From Deferribacter abyssi (lineage in GTDB: Bacteria; Chrysiogenota; Deferribacteres; Deferribacterales; Deferribacteraceae): a DNA stretch of 38,001 nucleotides. Position 1 is the first letter of the stretch, and each line of letters opens with the position of its first letter. Of this stretch, positions 25,895-33,570 are shown in pieces. Location of the stretch: assembly GCF_049472655.1 (NCBI RefSeq), contig NZ_JAQNCS010000019.1:1-38001 (forward strand), in the 5' to 3' direction. The translations under genes and the position numbers were made by a program. Under the pieces are notes generated by a model. The model was given only the letters and a program-made list of their open reading frames with translations. It did no database searches and was not told where the DNA came from.

Positions 25895-25934
25895 CAAAAA
25901 AAGGTGTCCGGGAGTTATTTTTACTTTCCCGGAC
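25895..25934 (-). terminator. acnB terminator
   Basis: A stem GTCCGGGA/TCCCGGAC (25906-25913 with 25927-25934) is followed on the minus strand by ACC and then seven T residues. It separates acnB from icd, which has its own promoter. Confidence 0.85.
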
Positions 25935-25952
25935 AAAATATTAGATCAAATA

Positions 25953-28493
25953 TTATGCGTAATCTAACTTGAAATCGCCCATCTTATGAAATTCTAAATA
26001 TCTATATACTTCGTCCTTCTTAGGCTCTAACTTTTCTTTTATGACCTCAAAATACTCTTCAGGTGTTGGCAATTTACCTTTTAAAGCCGCTACTGCAGCA
26101 AGCTCTGCAGAACCAAGGTAAACTCTAGCACCATCCCCCATTCTGTTATCGAAGTTTCTTGTGGATGTAGAAATCACTGTTGATTTAGAGCGAACTCTCG
26201 CCTGGTTACCCATACATAATGAACATCCTGGAATTTCTGTCCTTGCACCAATTGCAGAATAAATTGAGTAATACCCCTCTTCCATCAATTGAGCTTTATC
26301 CATCTTTGTTGGTGGAGTTAACCAAATTCTTGTAGGTGCTTCTTTGCAACCTTCCCATATTTTACCAGCTGCTCTAAAATGTCCAATATTTGTCATACAA
26401 GAACCAATGAACACCTCATCAATCTTATCACCGGCCACTTCGCTCAAAAGTTTCACATCATCTGGATCATTTGGACATGCAACAATAGGTTCAGTAATCT
26501 CTGACAAATCAACCTCAATTACTGCAGCATACTCTGCATTTTCGTCTCTTTCGAGAAGCACAGGGTTCTCAAGCCACTTTTCGCATGCTTCTATTCTTCT
26601 CTTTAAAGTATCAGCATCCTGATATCCTTCTTCAATCATCCTCTTCATCAATGCGATATTACTACGTAAGAAATTAGCAACACTTTCTTCTGAAAGCTTA
26701 ATTGTAGCACCTGCCGCTGACCTTTCTGCTGAAGCATCTGTCAATTCAAATGCCTGCTCCACAGTTAAATTTGGAAGACCTTCCATTTCAAGAATTCTAC
26801 CATTGAATATATTTTTCTTACCTTTCTTCTCTACTGTTAAAAGCCCTTGTTTTATTGCAAAATATGGAATAGCGTTTACCACATCTCTTAAAGTAATTCC
26901 AGGATTTAATTCACCCTTGAATTTAACCAACACAGATTCAGGCATATCAAGAGGCATAAAACCTAGCGCACCTGCAAACGCCACAAGCCCCGACCCTGCT
27001 GGGAAAGATAAACCAATAGGAAACCTTGTATGAGAATCACCACCTGTACCAACGGTATCAGGCAACAATAACCTGTTCAACCAAGAATGAATAACTCCAT
27101 CTCCTGGTTTAAGTGCAACACCACCCCTTTCCACAATAAATTGAGGAAGTGTGTGATGCATTTTAACATCAGCAGGTTTTGGATAAGCTGCCGTATGACA
27201 GAATGACTGCATAAATAGCTCGGTTTGAAACTTTAAACAAGCAAGCTCTTTTAACTCATCAGCAGTCATTGGACCTGTGGTATCCTGAGAACCTACAGTT
27301 GTCATTTTCGGCTCACAAGCTGTTCCAGGTAGCACGCCTGGTAAACCACATGCTTTACCCACAATCTTTTGAGCAAGTGTGTAACCTTGATTTGGTTTAG
27401 GTGTAGGATTGTCTGGCTTAATAAACAAGTCACTTTCACCAAGACCTAACACTTCCCTTGCTTTGTTTGTAAGTGAGCGACCAATAATAAGATTTAATCT
27501 ACCACCAGCTCTAAATTCATCTCTTAATGTTGGTGGCTTAATTTCAAATGTAGATAAAACATCTCCATTCTCGCTTCTTATCTCACCTTTTTTAGTATCA
27601 ATAATTATCACATCACCAGTTTTCAGTTTTGAAACATCACACATGATAGGAAGACCACCAGAATCCTGGGTAGTATTAAAGAAAATAGGAGCAATCAGAC
27701 CACCGATTACAATTCCGCCTCTTCTTTTATTTGGTACATAAGGAATATCTTCCCCAATATGCCACATCAAAGAATTACAAGCGGACTTTCTTGAAGAGCC
27801 TGTACCAACCACGTCCCCAACAAATGCCACTTTATACCCTTCTTCACGAAACTGCTTAATAGTTTCTATCCCTCCTGGGAATCTTGTTTCACCCATGCTG
27901 AGAGCATGCAGCGGAATATCTGGCCTACTCCATGCATGTTTTGCAGGAGAAAAATCATCAGTATTGATTTCTCCATCAACCTTAAAAACCTTAACCTTAA
28001 TCTCATCAGGAAACCCTGGTTTATTTGTAAACCATTCACCATTAGCCCATGATTCTAATACTTCTTTTGCATACTTATTATCTTTTGACATTTCAACAAT
28101 TTTATCAAAAGCATCATACACTAAAATAGTGTTTTTAAGTGCTTCAGCCGCTTTAGAAGCAAGCTCATCATCATTTAACAAGTCAATAAGATAACCAACA
28201 TTATAACCACCAATCATTGTCCCAAGTAAAAATACAGCATCTTCCTTTGAAACAACAGGAGATGACTTTTCACCTTTTGCTACCTTATATAACCATTCAG
28301 CTTTCACTTTAGCAGCAGGATCTACTCCGGGAGCTACTCTGTCTGTAATTAAATGAAGTAATAAATCTTTTTTATCTTCAGGAGGATTTTCTAAAAGTCT
28401 GCATACTTCTTCAGTTAGTTCAGGAGATAATGGCAATGGTGGTATCCCTAATGATTCACGCTCCTTCACATGTTCCATGTACTTATCTAGCAT
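25953..28493 (-). CDS. acnB: Aconitate hydratase B
   Basis: An 846-residue aconitase of the AcnB type, with an N-terminal HEAT-like domain and the swivel domain placed before the catalytic part. It isomerises citrate and isocitrate through a 4Fe-4S cluster; ligand cysteines lie in GSCMTNIGH and GCSLCMGNQ, and GTGGDSHTRFP is the substrate loop. Length matches AcnB (about 860). ATG at 28493 follows GAGGGGTG. It is divergent from the fumarase genes, and each side of the shared 270-nt region carries a copy of the same operator. Confidence 0.97.
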   Translation of the reverse strand: MLDKYMEHVKERESLGIPPLPLSPELTEEVCRLLENPPEDKKDLLLHLITDRVAPGVDPAAKVKAEWLYKVAKGEKSSPVVSKEDAVFLLGTMIGGYNVGYLIDLLNDDELASKAAEALKNTILVYDAFDKIVEMSKDNKYAKEVLESWANGEWFTNKPGFPDEIKVKVFKVDGEINTDDFSPAKHAWSRPDIPLHALSMGETRFPGGIETIKQFREEGYKVAFVGDVVGTGSSRKSACNSLMWHIGEDIPYVPNKRRGGIVIGGLIAPIFFNTTQDSGGLPIMCDVSKLKTGDVIIIDTKKGEIRSENGDVLSTFEIKPPTLRDEFRAGGRLNLIIGRSLTNKAREVLGLGESDLFIKPDNPTPKPNQGYTLAQKIVGKACGLPGVLPGTACEPKMTTVGSQDTTGPMTADELKELACLKFQTELFMQSFCHTAAYPKPADVKMHHTLPQFIVERGGVALKPGDGVIHSWLNRLLLPDTVGTGGDSHTRFPIGLSFPAGSGLVAFAGALGFMPLDMPESVLVKFKGELNPGITLRDVVNAIPYFAIKQGLLTVEKKGKKNIFNGRILEMEGLPNLTVEQAFELTDASAERSAAGATIKLSEESVANFLRSNIALMKRMIEEGYQDADTLKRRIEACEKWLENPVLLERDENAEYAAVIEVDLSEITEPIVACPNDPDDVKLLSEVAGDKIDEVFIGSCMTNIGHFRAAGKIWEGCKEAPTRIWLTPPTKMDKAQLMEEGYYSIYSAIGARTEIPGCSLCMGNQARVRSKSTVISTSTRNFDNRMGDGARVYLGSAELAAVAALKGKLPTPEEYFEVIKEKLEPKKDEVYRYLEFHKMGDFKLDYA

Positions 28494-28516
28494 AATTCAC
28501 CCCTCACAAGAAATTT

Positions 28517-28552
28517 TGTATACTGTATACTATTTTTTTGATACTTTGTCAA
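28517..28552 (-). promoter_or_regulatory. acnB promoter with TGTATAC operator over the -10
   Basis: On minus, a perfect TTGACA (28547-28552), 17 nt and TATACA (28524-28529). The palindrome TGTATAC-T-GTATACT (28517-28531) contains the -10 itself, a classic repressor position. One base of the palindrome deviates. Confidence 0.72.
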
Positions 28553-28680
28553 TTTGCTAAAACGTATTTTTATATTCTTTAGTTATTCAAAGATCTTTAG
28601 GCAACTTATCATTCTTTTCAATTAGTACTCAAGCAATATAACAACTTTCTAAAGCAGTTAAAAATAAAACACTATTTAAG

Positions 28681-28725
28681 TGTATACAATATACAGTTGA
28701 CTTTAAAGATATTTTATGCCATAAG
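28681..28725 (+). promoter_or_regulatory. Fumarase promoter with upstream TGTATAC operator
   Basis: The site TGTATACAATATACA (28681-28695) ends one base before a -35 TTGACT (28697-28702). At 17 nt the -10 is CATAAG (28720-28725), four of six. The site is the exact reverse complement of the sdh one. Its placement suggests activation. Confidence 0.65.
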
Positions 28726-28767
28726 AAAAATGTATTATCTTATAAAATCTCATATGTGAGGGTGATT

Positions 28768-29637
28768 ATGGAATTAAAAGAAGCAGTATTAGAACTAATT
28801 AGGAGAGCTGCAACTGATTTACCCCCCGATATTGAAGATGCCTTAAAAAAAGCTTACGAAAGAGAGGATGAGGGGACACCTGCAAAAAGTGTTTTTAAAA
28901 CAATCCTCGAAAATGTAGAACTTGCTAGAAAAAATTCCACACCAATTTGTCAAGACACTGGTGCTTTGATATTCTACATCGATTTTCCTGTTGGCCACGC
29001 TGAAAAAACTTATCGTGAAGCCATTGAATGGGCTGCTGCAGAAGCTACTAAAAAACAATATCTTAGACCAAATGCTGTAGATCCTATTACTGGGAAAAAT
29101 TCAGGCAACAATATTGGAAAAAATGCCCCTTATATCCATTTCCATCAATGGGATAAGGATGAAGTAAGAATTAGACTTATGCTCAAAGGTGGCGGTAGTG
29201 AAAACGTTGGTATTCAATACAAACTCCCAGATTCAAATCTGAAAGCCGGTAGAGACTTGAAAGGTGTTAAAAAAGTTATAATTGATGCTGTGGTTAAAGC
29301 TCAGGGATTTGGTTGCGCACCTGGAACAATAGGAGTAGGAATTGGTGGCGACAGAGTAACATCTTATGCTCTTTCAAAAGAACAATTTTTCAGAAAGCTT
29401 AACGAAAAAAATCCAAACCCAGAAATTGCAAAGCTTGAAGAAGAACTATACAAAGAACTGAATGAACTTGGTATCGGTCCTATGGGTTTTGGAGGAAAAA
29501 CAACTGTCTTGGGTGTCCACATAGACGCTCAGCATAGACATCCTGCTACTTATTATGTAGCAATTTCTTACATGTGTTGGGCTTACAGGAGAAAATCTTT
29601 AACCATAAAAGATGGCGAGGTGACTTATGCCGATTAA
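28768..29637 (+). CDS. Class I fumarase alpha (N-terminal) subunit
   Basis: A 289-residue subunit of the two-part, oxygen-sensitive fumarate hydratase. The three cluster cysteines are Cys61 in PICQDTG, one in GFGCAPGTIG and one in SYMCWAYRR. GSENVGIQYKLP and GIGGDRVTSYAL are further family blocks. ATG at 28768 is chosen for the GAGGG 5 nt upstream; a GTG at 28756 in frame lacks one. Its 3' end overlaps the beta gene by 11 nt. Tartrate dehydratase has the same design, but the TCA neighbours favour fumarase. Confidence 0.93.
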   Translation: MELKEAVLELIRRAATDLPPDIEDALKKAYEREDEGTPAKSVFKTILENVELARKNSTPICQDTGALIFYIDFPVGHAEKTYREAIEWAAAEATKKQYLRPNAVDPITGKNSGNNIGKNAPYIHFHQWDKDEVRIRLMLKGGGSENVGIQYKLPDSNLKAGRDLKGVKKVIIDAVVKAQGFGCAPGTIGVGIGGDRVTSYALSKEQFFRKLNEKNPNPEIAKLEEELYKELNELGIGPMGFGGKTTVLGVHIDAQHRHPATYYVAISYMCWAYRRKSLTIKDGEVTYAD

Positions 29638-30214
29638 ATTAACTACACCAATAAGTGAAGAAGAAATAAGAAAATTAAAAGTGGGCGATGAAGTCCTTTT
29701 ATCAGGTACAATCGTAACTGCTAGAGATCAAGCACATAAATTGATGGTGGAAGAAAAACCTGATTTTATCAGAGAATATTTAAAAGATTCTGTAATTTAC
29801 CACTGTGGGCCTGTTGTTAAGAAAAACGATGATGGTAGTTGGGAATTTGTTGCTGCTGGCCCTACAACATCATCAAGAGAAGAACCTTATCAGGCCGATG
29901 TAATCTGTGAATATCAGGTTAGAGGTGTTATTGGTAAAGGTGGTATGGGACCAAAAACTGCTGAAGGTTTGAAAAAGTGTGGTGCAGTTTATTTCCATGC
30001 TGTTGGTGGAGCTGGTTCACTTATTGCAAAGAAAGTGATTAAAGTTAAAGAAGTTTTCAAGTTAGAAGAGTTTGGTACACCTGAAGCATTTTGGGTAATC
30101 GAAGTAGAAGACTTCCCTGTTGTTGTAACCATGGATTCTCATGGGAACAGCCTTCACAAACAAATTCTTGAAAAATCAGAAGAAAAAGCCAAGGAATTGA
30201 TGGGTCTAAAATAA
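29627..30214 (+). CDS. Class I fumarase beta (C-terminal) subunit
   Basis: A 195-residue partner beginning MPIKLTTPISEEEIRKLKVG, with TARDQAHK near residue 37 and the GPTTSSREEPY and GKGGMGPKT blocks that form the substrate site. Its start overlaps the alpha gene, behind GCGAGGTG, so the two are made in step. Together they match full-length class I fumarase split in two, as in many anaerobes. Confidence 0.94.
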   Translation: MPIKLTTPISEEEIRKLKVGDEVLLSGTIVTARDQAHKLMVEEKPDFIREYLKDSVIYHCGPVVKKNDDGSWEFVAAGPTTSSREEPYQADVICEYQVRGVIGKGGMGPKTAEGLKKCGAVYFHAVGGAGSLIAKKVIKVKEVFKLEEFGTPEAFWVIEVEDFPVVVTMDSHGNSLHKQILEKSEEKAKELMGLK

Positions 30215-30220
30215 ATTTTC

Positions 30221-30245
30221 GGGAGCTACCGCTCCCATTTTTTTT
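30221..30245 (+). terminator. Fumarase operon terminator
   Basis: Stem GGGAGC/GCTCCC (30221-30226 with 30231-30236, loop TACC) followed by A and eight T residues. Confidence 0.85.
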
Positions 30246-30312
30246 CAGTCATACATCACGCGTTTCATATCACGGTTCTTATTGTGTTATCCTTAGCTAA
30301 GTGACTTGCATT

Positions 30313-30450
30313 TGTCATCCTGTGGGAACGATACTGACCGAAGGAATTCTTAACATTTTAATGTTACCAATTTTTTTTGAAATTCTTCATTTCATTCAGA
30401 ATGACAGTAAAGGATAAGGTTTATAATCTTCGCTAACGCTTTGAATGACA
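30313..30450. repeat. Dispersed-repeat-like element with three TGTCATTC arms
   Basis: Three related half-units are visible: TGTCATCCTG... at 30313, CAGAATGACA ending at 30406 (reverse complement TGTCATTCTG), and TTGAATGACA ending near 30450 (reverse complement TGTCATTCAA followed by AGCG..AGCGAAGA). The first two form a loose palindrome whose centre is TAACATT-TT-AATGTTA (30351-30366). Short palindromes of the GTCATTCTGA...GAAGAAT type are scattered through many bacterial genomes. This looks like one such copy, about 90 nt, plus a partial second. Confidence 0.6.
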
Positions 30451-30475
30451 AAAAAAGGCCGGGAAATCCCGGCCT
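30451..30475 (-). terminator. Porin operon terminator
   Basis: A 9-bp GC-rich stem AGGCCGGGA/TCCCGGCCT (30456-30475) is followed on the minus strand by six T residues, 35 nt after the porin stop. Confidence 0.88.
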
Positions 30476-30509
30476 ATATCTATTTCTATTATAACAACCT
30501 ACAGGAGCA

Positions 30510-32309
30510 TTAGAATCTGTAAGTAGCTTTAAGATAGAACTGCTCTACTTTATCAACAACAGGCATCATTGTATTGAATGCAGTAGCATCCTCTATTTTC
30601 ACAGGCTCACCAAGGTAGTTACCACTATTTGTGTATTCATAATCATAGTAAATAAATCCAAGAGTAGCGAAGAATCTGTTACCAACAATAGGCTGATGAT
30701 AGTATACTTCGTAAACATCACCACGGGTTGCAAGCTTTTGAGCATCCCATGTATTCATAAATGGCTGCCAGTATTTGCTACCATGGTTGTATTCCACTCC
30801 TAATTTACCACCAGTAAAAGGAAGCTCAGGAGTCATAACACCTACCCATATCATGTGACCAGTACCATCCATCATTTTGTCCATTCCCATAAATTGATAC
30901 ATTGGATTTTCACTACGTCCTGTTGGGTCAGTCTTACTCATGGAGTATGATGCAAACCAGCTAAAGTCATATGTAATACCTTCAACCATGAGTGTATGAA
31001 GATCGATGTTACCCACTTCACTCATTGGCTCTACACGTGATACAAAACCACCATAATTTGGTACAAGGGTATATGTATCATATTTTCCATCTAAATTATA
31101 ATCATTACCTGTCACATAAAATGGCATAACTGTTAATCCAATAAAACCATCTGTTAAACCAAACCCGTGAGCATAATTATACAATATTTTGTATTCATCA
31201 TTATCAAAAAGCTTAGCAATTACACCAAAGAAATGAACATCATTTACATCAGCCTGAGAATTCAAAGAATTGAGTGTACCATATTGCCCTTCAAACCCTT
31301 GACCATAGCAAAATTTAATATTAAGCCCAGGAATTCCTGTAACATCTTCAAGGTTAAATCCCAGTGAACCACCATCAAAATTCATCTGAATAATAGAAGC
31401 TACAGGAGAACCACCAAGCACTGCATTCTCATGGTTTTCCATACCATAACCGTATGCTGCAGGTCTTCTACCAAAGGAGAAGTGCCAGTGAACATCACCA
31501 ATACTGTTTTTATATACAAAATAAGCTCTTTCCACTCTTATACTGTCATCTGTTGGATACTGAGCAGAATTACTGTCCATAAATATACTGCTCATAGTAC
31601 CATTGAAGAAATGAATTGGTGTGGAATCACCAAATGTTTTATACATAACAAGACGACCAGTAAAAGAAAGATGCTCATTTACTTTAGATTTCAAACGAAG
31701 TCTTAACCTTTCAGTCAACATATAATCATTGTTTGCATCATATTTACGTGGCTTTATAGCTTTAAACATGGTTTGAATAATTTTAACTTCATTAGCACTT
31801 AACTGTCTATCTGCAAACATATTTGTTAACATATCAAATGTTGCCGCATTCATAGGATAGCCTAGAGCAGCAAGAAGTTGTGCAAAATCAGCACCGTAAG
31901 CAGCAAAAAAAGTATCATTAAAGCCATCAGATGTTCCCGTACTAAGGTTATATGGATCTTGTGTATCCCATGTACCATTTGAATTAGTACTCAGTGTTCC
32001 ATCAACAGTTCCATCTCCTTGAGATAAACTATCAGCTAACCATAAACTCATCATGTCGCTTGCAAAAGCTGGAAGTGCTCTTACATCTTTGTATTGGATG
32101 CTGTCAAATCTTGTCATGAATTCTGCGCTGATGGAAAGCTTATCAGTGGCTGTGTGTCTGGTGTTTTGATTTACAAATTTGCTCATCTGATCAACTTGTG
32201 CTTGCAAATCAGCAATCTGTTTCTTAAGCTGCTCAAGGTCTACATCCTGAGCAAAAGCAAAGGATGCTACAAAGAACACTCCCAATAAAACTGCTAAAAA
32301 CTTTTTCAT
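30510..32309 (-). CDS. Large outer-membrane porin-like protein (DUF3373 type)
   Basis: A 599-residue exported protein. A signal peptide ends near FAFAQD (about residues 1-20), then a short coiled coil (LEQLKKQIADLQAQVDQM) typical of porins anchored to peptidoglycan, then a long region of alternating aromatic and polar residues ending in TYRF, a C-terminal Phe as in outer-membrane beta-barrels. The sequence style matches what is called DUF3373. ATG at 32309 follows AAGGAGG; the TTG two codons earlier is rejected. It is last in the torD-cytochrome-porin unit. It may let substrates or metals reach a periplasmic reductase, but its cargo is not known. Confidence 0.75.
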   Translation of the reverse strand: MKKFLAVLLGVFFVASFAFAQDVDLEQLKKQIADLQAQVDQMSKFVNQNTRHTATDKLSISAEFMTRFDSIQYKDVRALPAFASDMMSLWLADSLSQGDGTVDGTLSTNSNGTWDTQDPYNLSTGTSDGFNDTFFAAYGADFAQLLAALGYPMNAATFDMLTNMFADRQLSANEVKIIQTMFKAIKPRKYDANNDYMLTERLRLRLKSKVNEHLSFTGRLVMYKTFGDSTPIHFFNGTMSSIFMDSNSAQYPTDDSIRVERAYFVYKNSIGDVHWHFSFGRRPAAYGYGMENHENAVLGGSPVASIIQMNFDGGSLGFNLEDVTGIPGLNIKFCYGQGFEGQYGTLNSLNSQADVNDVHFFGVIAKLFDNDEYKILYNYAHGFGLTDGFIGLTVMPFYVTGNDYNLDGKYDTYTLVPNYGGFVSRVEPMSEVGNIDLHTLMVEGITYDFSWFASYSMSKTDPTGRSENPMYQFMGMDKMMDGTGHMIWVGVMTPELPFTGGKLGVEYNHGSKYWQPFMNTWDAQKLATRGDVYEVYYHQPIVGNRFFATLGFIYYDYEYTNSGNYLGEPVKIEDATAFNTMMPVVDKVEQFYLKATYRF

Positions 32310-32357
32310 AATCAACCTCCTTTTAATAAACTACCCTTCTAGTAGGATTCTAAATAT

Positions 32358-32390
32358 GACAAAAGAGACAGAGCATTGCTCTGCCTCTTT
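32358..32390 (-). terminator. Attenuator-like hairpin between cytochrome and porin
   Basis: A stem AAAGAG.CAGAGC/GCTCTG.CTCTTT (32362-32390) with one mismatch is followed on the minus strand by TTTT. It may reduce read-through from the cytochrome gene into the porin gene. Confidence 0.6.
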
Positions 32391-32396
32391 CAAATA

Positions 32397-32726
32397 TTAA
32401 CCACAAGTTTCTGGCTGGTCAGAATCAAGAGCATGATCGTAAAGATACTGAAACATGTTCTCAATATCTTTGTCACTAAGTTTTTTTGCAGATCTGTTTG
32501 CTGCACACTTTTTAATCTTTGGTAACAAAGCTTTCCACTGAGCCTGGGTCTTGCTCACTGGACTAAGAGCTGGTGCATCAGCTTTTGAACCATCATGGCA
32601 TGCAAGACGACAGTTTTTCTTCCAAACTCTTTTGCCTTTTCTTGTGTTTGGTTTTGCAAAAACAGCAGTAGTTGCAAAAACAGCAATTAGTGCAACAACT
32701 AGCATCGATACAAATACTTTTTTCAT
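32397..32726 (-). CDS. Small periplasmic c-type cytochrome with CX3CH heme motif
   Basis: A 109-residue protein with a clear signal peptide (cut after FA at about residue 24). The heme motif is NCRLACH (Cys39-Cys43-His44), three residues between the cysteines instead of two. Other candidate ligands or disulfide partners are Met91, Cys74 and Cys108. The short helical layout resembles a mono-heme class I cytochrome c. ATG follows AAGGAGG. It lies between a TorD-like chaperone and a porin, so it probably passes electrons in the periplasm. Heme attachment to CX3CH is rarer than to CXXCH and cannot be proved here. Confidence 0.75.
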   Translation of the reverse strand: MKKVFVSMLVVALIAVFATTAVFAKPNTRKGKRVWKKNCRLACHDGSKADAPALSPVSKTQAQWKALLPKIKKCAANRSAKKLSDKDIENMFQYLYDHALDSDQPETCG

Positions 32727-32796
32727 AGCAACCTCCTTATTTTACGGCTTTAAAAAAGCCATTTTTATCTTTTTATTACAATCAAAAAACTCTTAC

Positions 32797-33480
32797 TTAT
32801 AAATCAAAAATTTCTGCAAATATCTCATCTAACTCCAAAAACAATCCTTTTAATGCTATAGAAACATCTTTATAAAAAGCCAAATTAGAACCTTCTATTA
32901 CCTTGTCTGAAAACTCAACTACATACTTACCAATATAATTGTACAAGATGGTAAAAAGCGTAGCAAGTGTATTTATAAAATTTTCATTCTTTTTTTTCAT
33001 ATCAATAATTTTATTTATAAGACCAGAACAAAATTCCAATATAATATGTATGTGATCCACTACCTCTTTTATATCTTCTCTTAAGATAAAACCCTCATTG
33101 TTCATCATATCTCTTAATGCAACAGTAGTTTCGCCCATTAATAACTTTTCCTCTTCCAGATAATATGAAGCGTAAGGCACAGCGACAACACCACCATAAT
33201 TTGATACAAAAAGTCTTACATACTCAGCTTCCATATCTACCTGATCTGGCAACTCAGGTAAATTCCCTACATAATCTTCTAAAAAATCCTGAAAAACAGG
33301 TAATATTTCTTTTATCCTCTCATATATTTCTTTATCTGGATATCGATAGCAAAGAGATAAAAAGAAAAAAACAGACGATAAACTTTCAAGTCCTAACTGA
33401 TCGGGATTTATACTCCTAAGTGGAAGATCTTCGACATTTCCTTTAAGCAAAACATTTTTCAAATCACTAAAATCAATCAA
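32797..33480 (-). CDS. TorD/DmsD-family molybdoenzyme chaperone
   Basis: A 227-residue, all-helical cytoplasmic protein. The blocks LESLSSVFFFLSLCYRYPDKE and MEAEYVRLFV, with VPYASYYLEE, are typical of the TorD/NarJ-type redox-enzyme maturation chaperones, which bind the Tat signal of a molybdoenzyme and aid cofactor insertion. No molybdoenzyme gene lies in the window. No ATG is available near the start; TTG at 33480 is chosen because GAGG lies 6 nt upstream, whereas the TTG at 33486 touches the GAGG. First gene of a three-gene unit. Confidence 0.8.
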   Translation of the reverse strand: MIDFSDLKNVLLKGNVEDLPLRSINPDQLGLESLSSVFFFLSLCYRYPDKEIYERIKEILPVFQDFLEDYVGNLPELPDQVDMEAEYVRLFVSNYGGVVAVPYASYYLEEEKLLMGETTVALRDMMNNEGFILREDIKEVVDHIHIILEFCSGLINKIIDMKKKNENFINTLATLFTILYNYIGKYVVEFSDKVIEGSNLAFYKDVSIALKGLFLELDEIFAEIFDL

Positions 33481-33510
33481 AATCAACCTCTATTATCTAT
33501 ACTTTTTAAT

Positions 33511-33562
33511 ATATTAATATTTTGATTTTTGTTTGTAAAGACTTTTTTGTATACAATATGCA
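33511..33562 (-). promoter_or_regulatory. torD-unit promoter with upstream TGTATAC operator
   Basis: On minus, TTTACA (33534-33539), 17 nt and TAATAT (33511-33516). The site TGTATACAATATGCA (33548-33562, plus-strand reading) lies 8 nt upstream of the -35. It differs by one base from the fumarase site, and is placed like the sdh and fumarase sites. Confidence 0.6.
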
Positions 33563-33570
33563 ATTTTTTA

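Noticed and set aside
32746..32760. Hairpin GGCTTT/AAAGCC between torD and the cytochrome gene
   Set aside because: Only a 6-bp stem, and no T run on the minus strand; not a convincing terminator.
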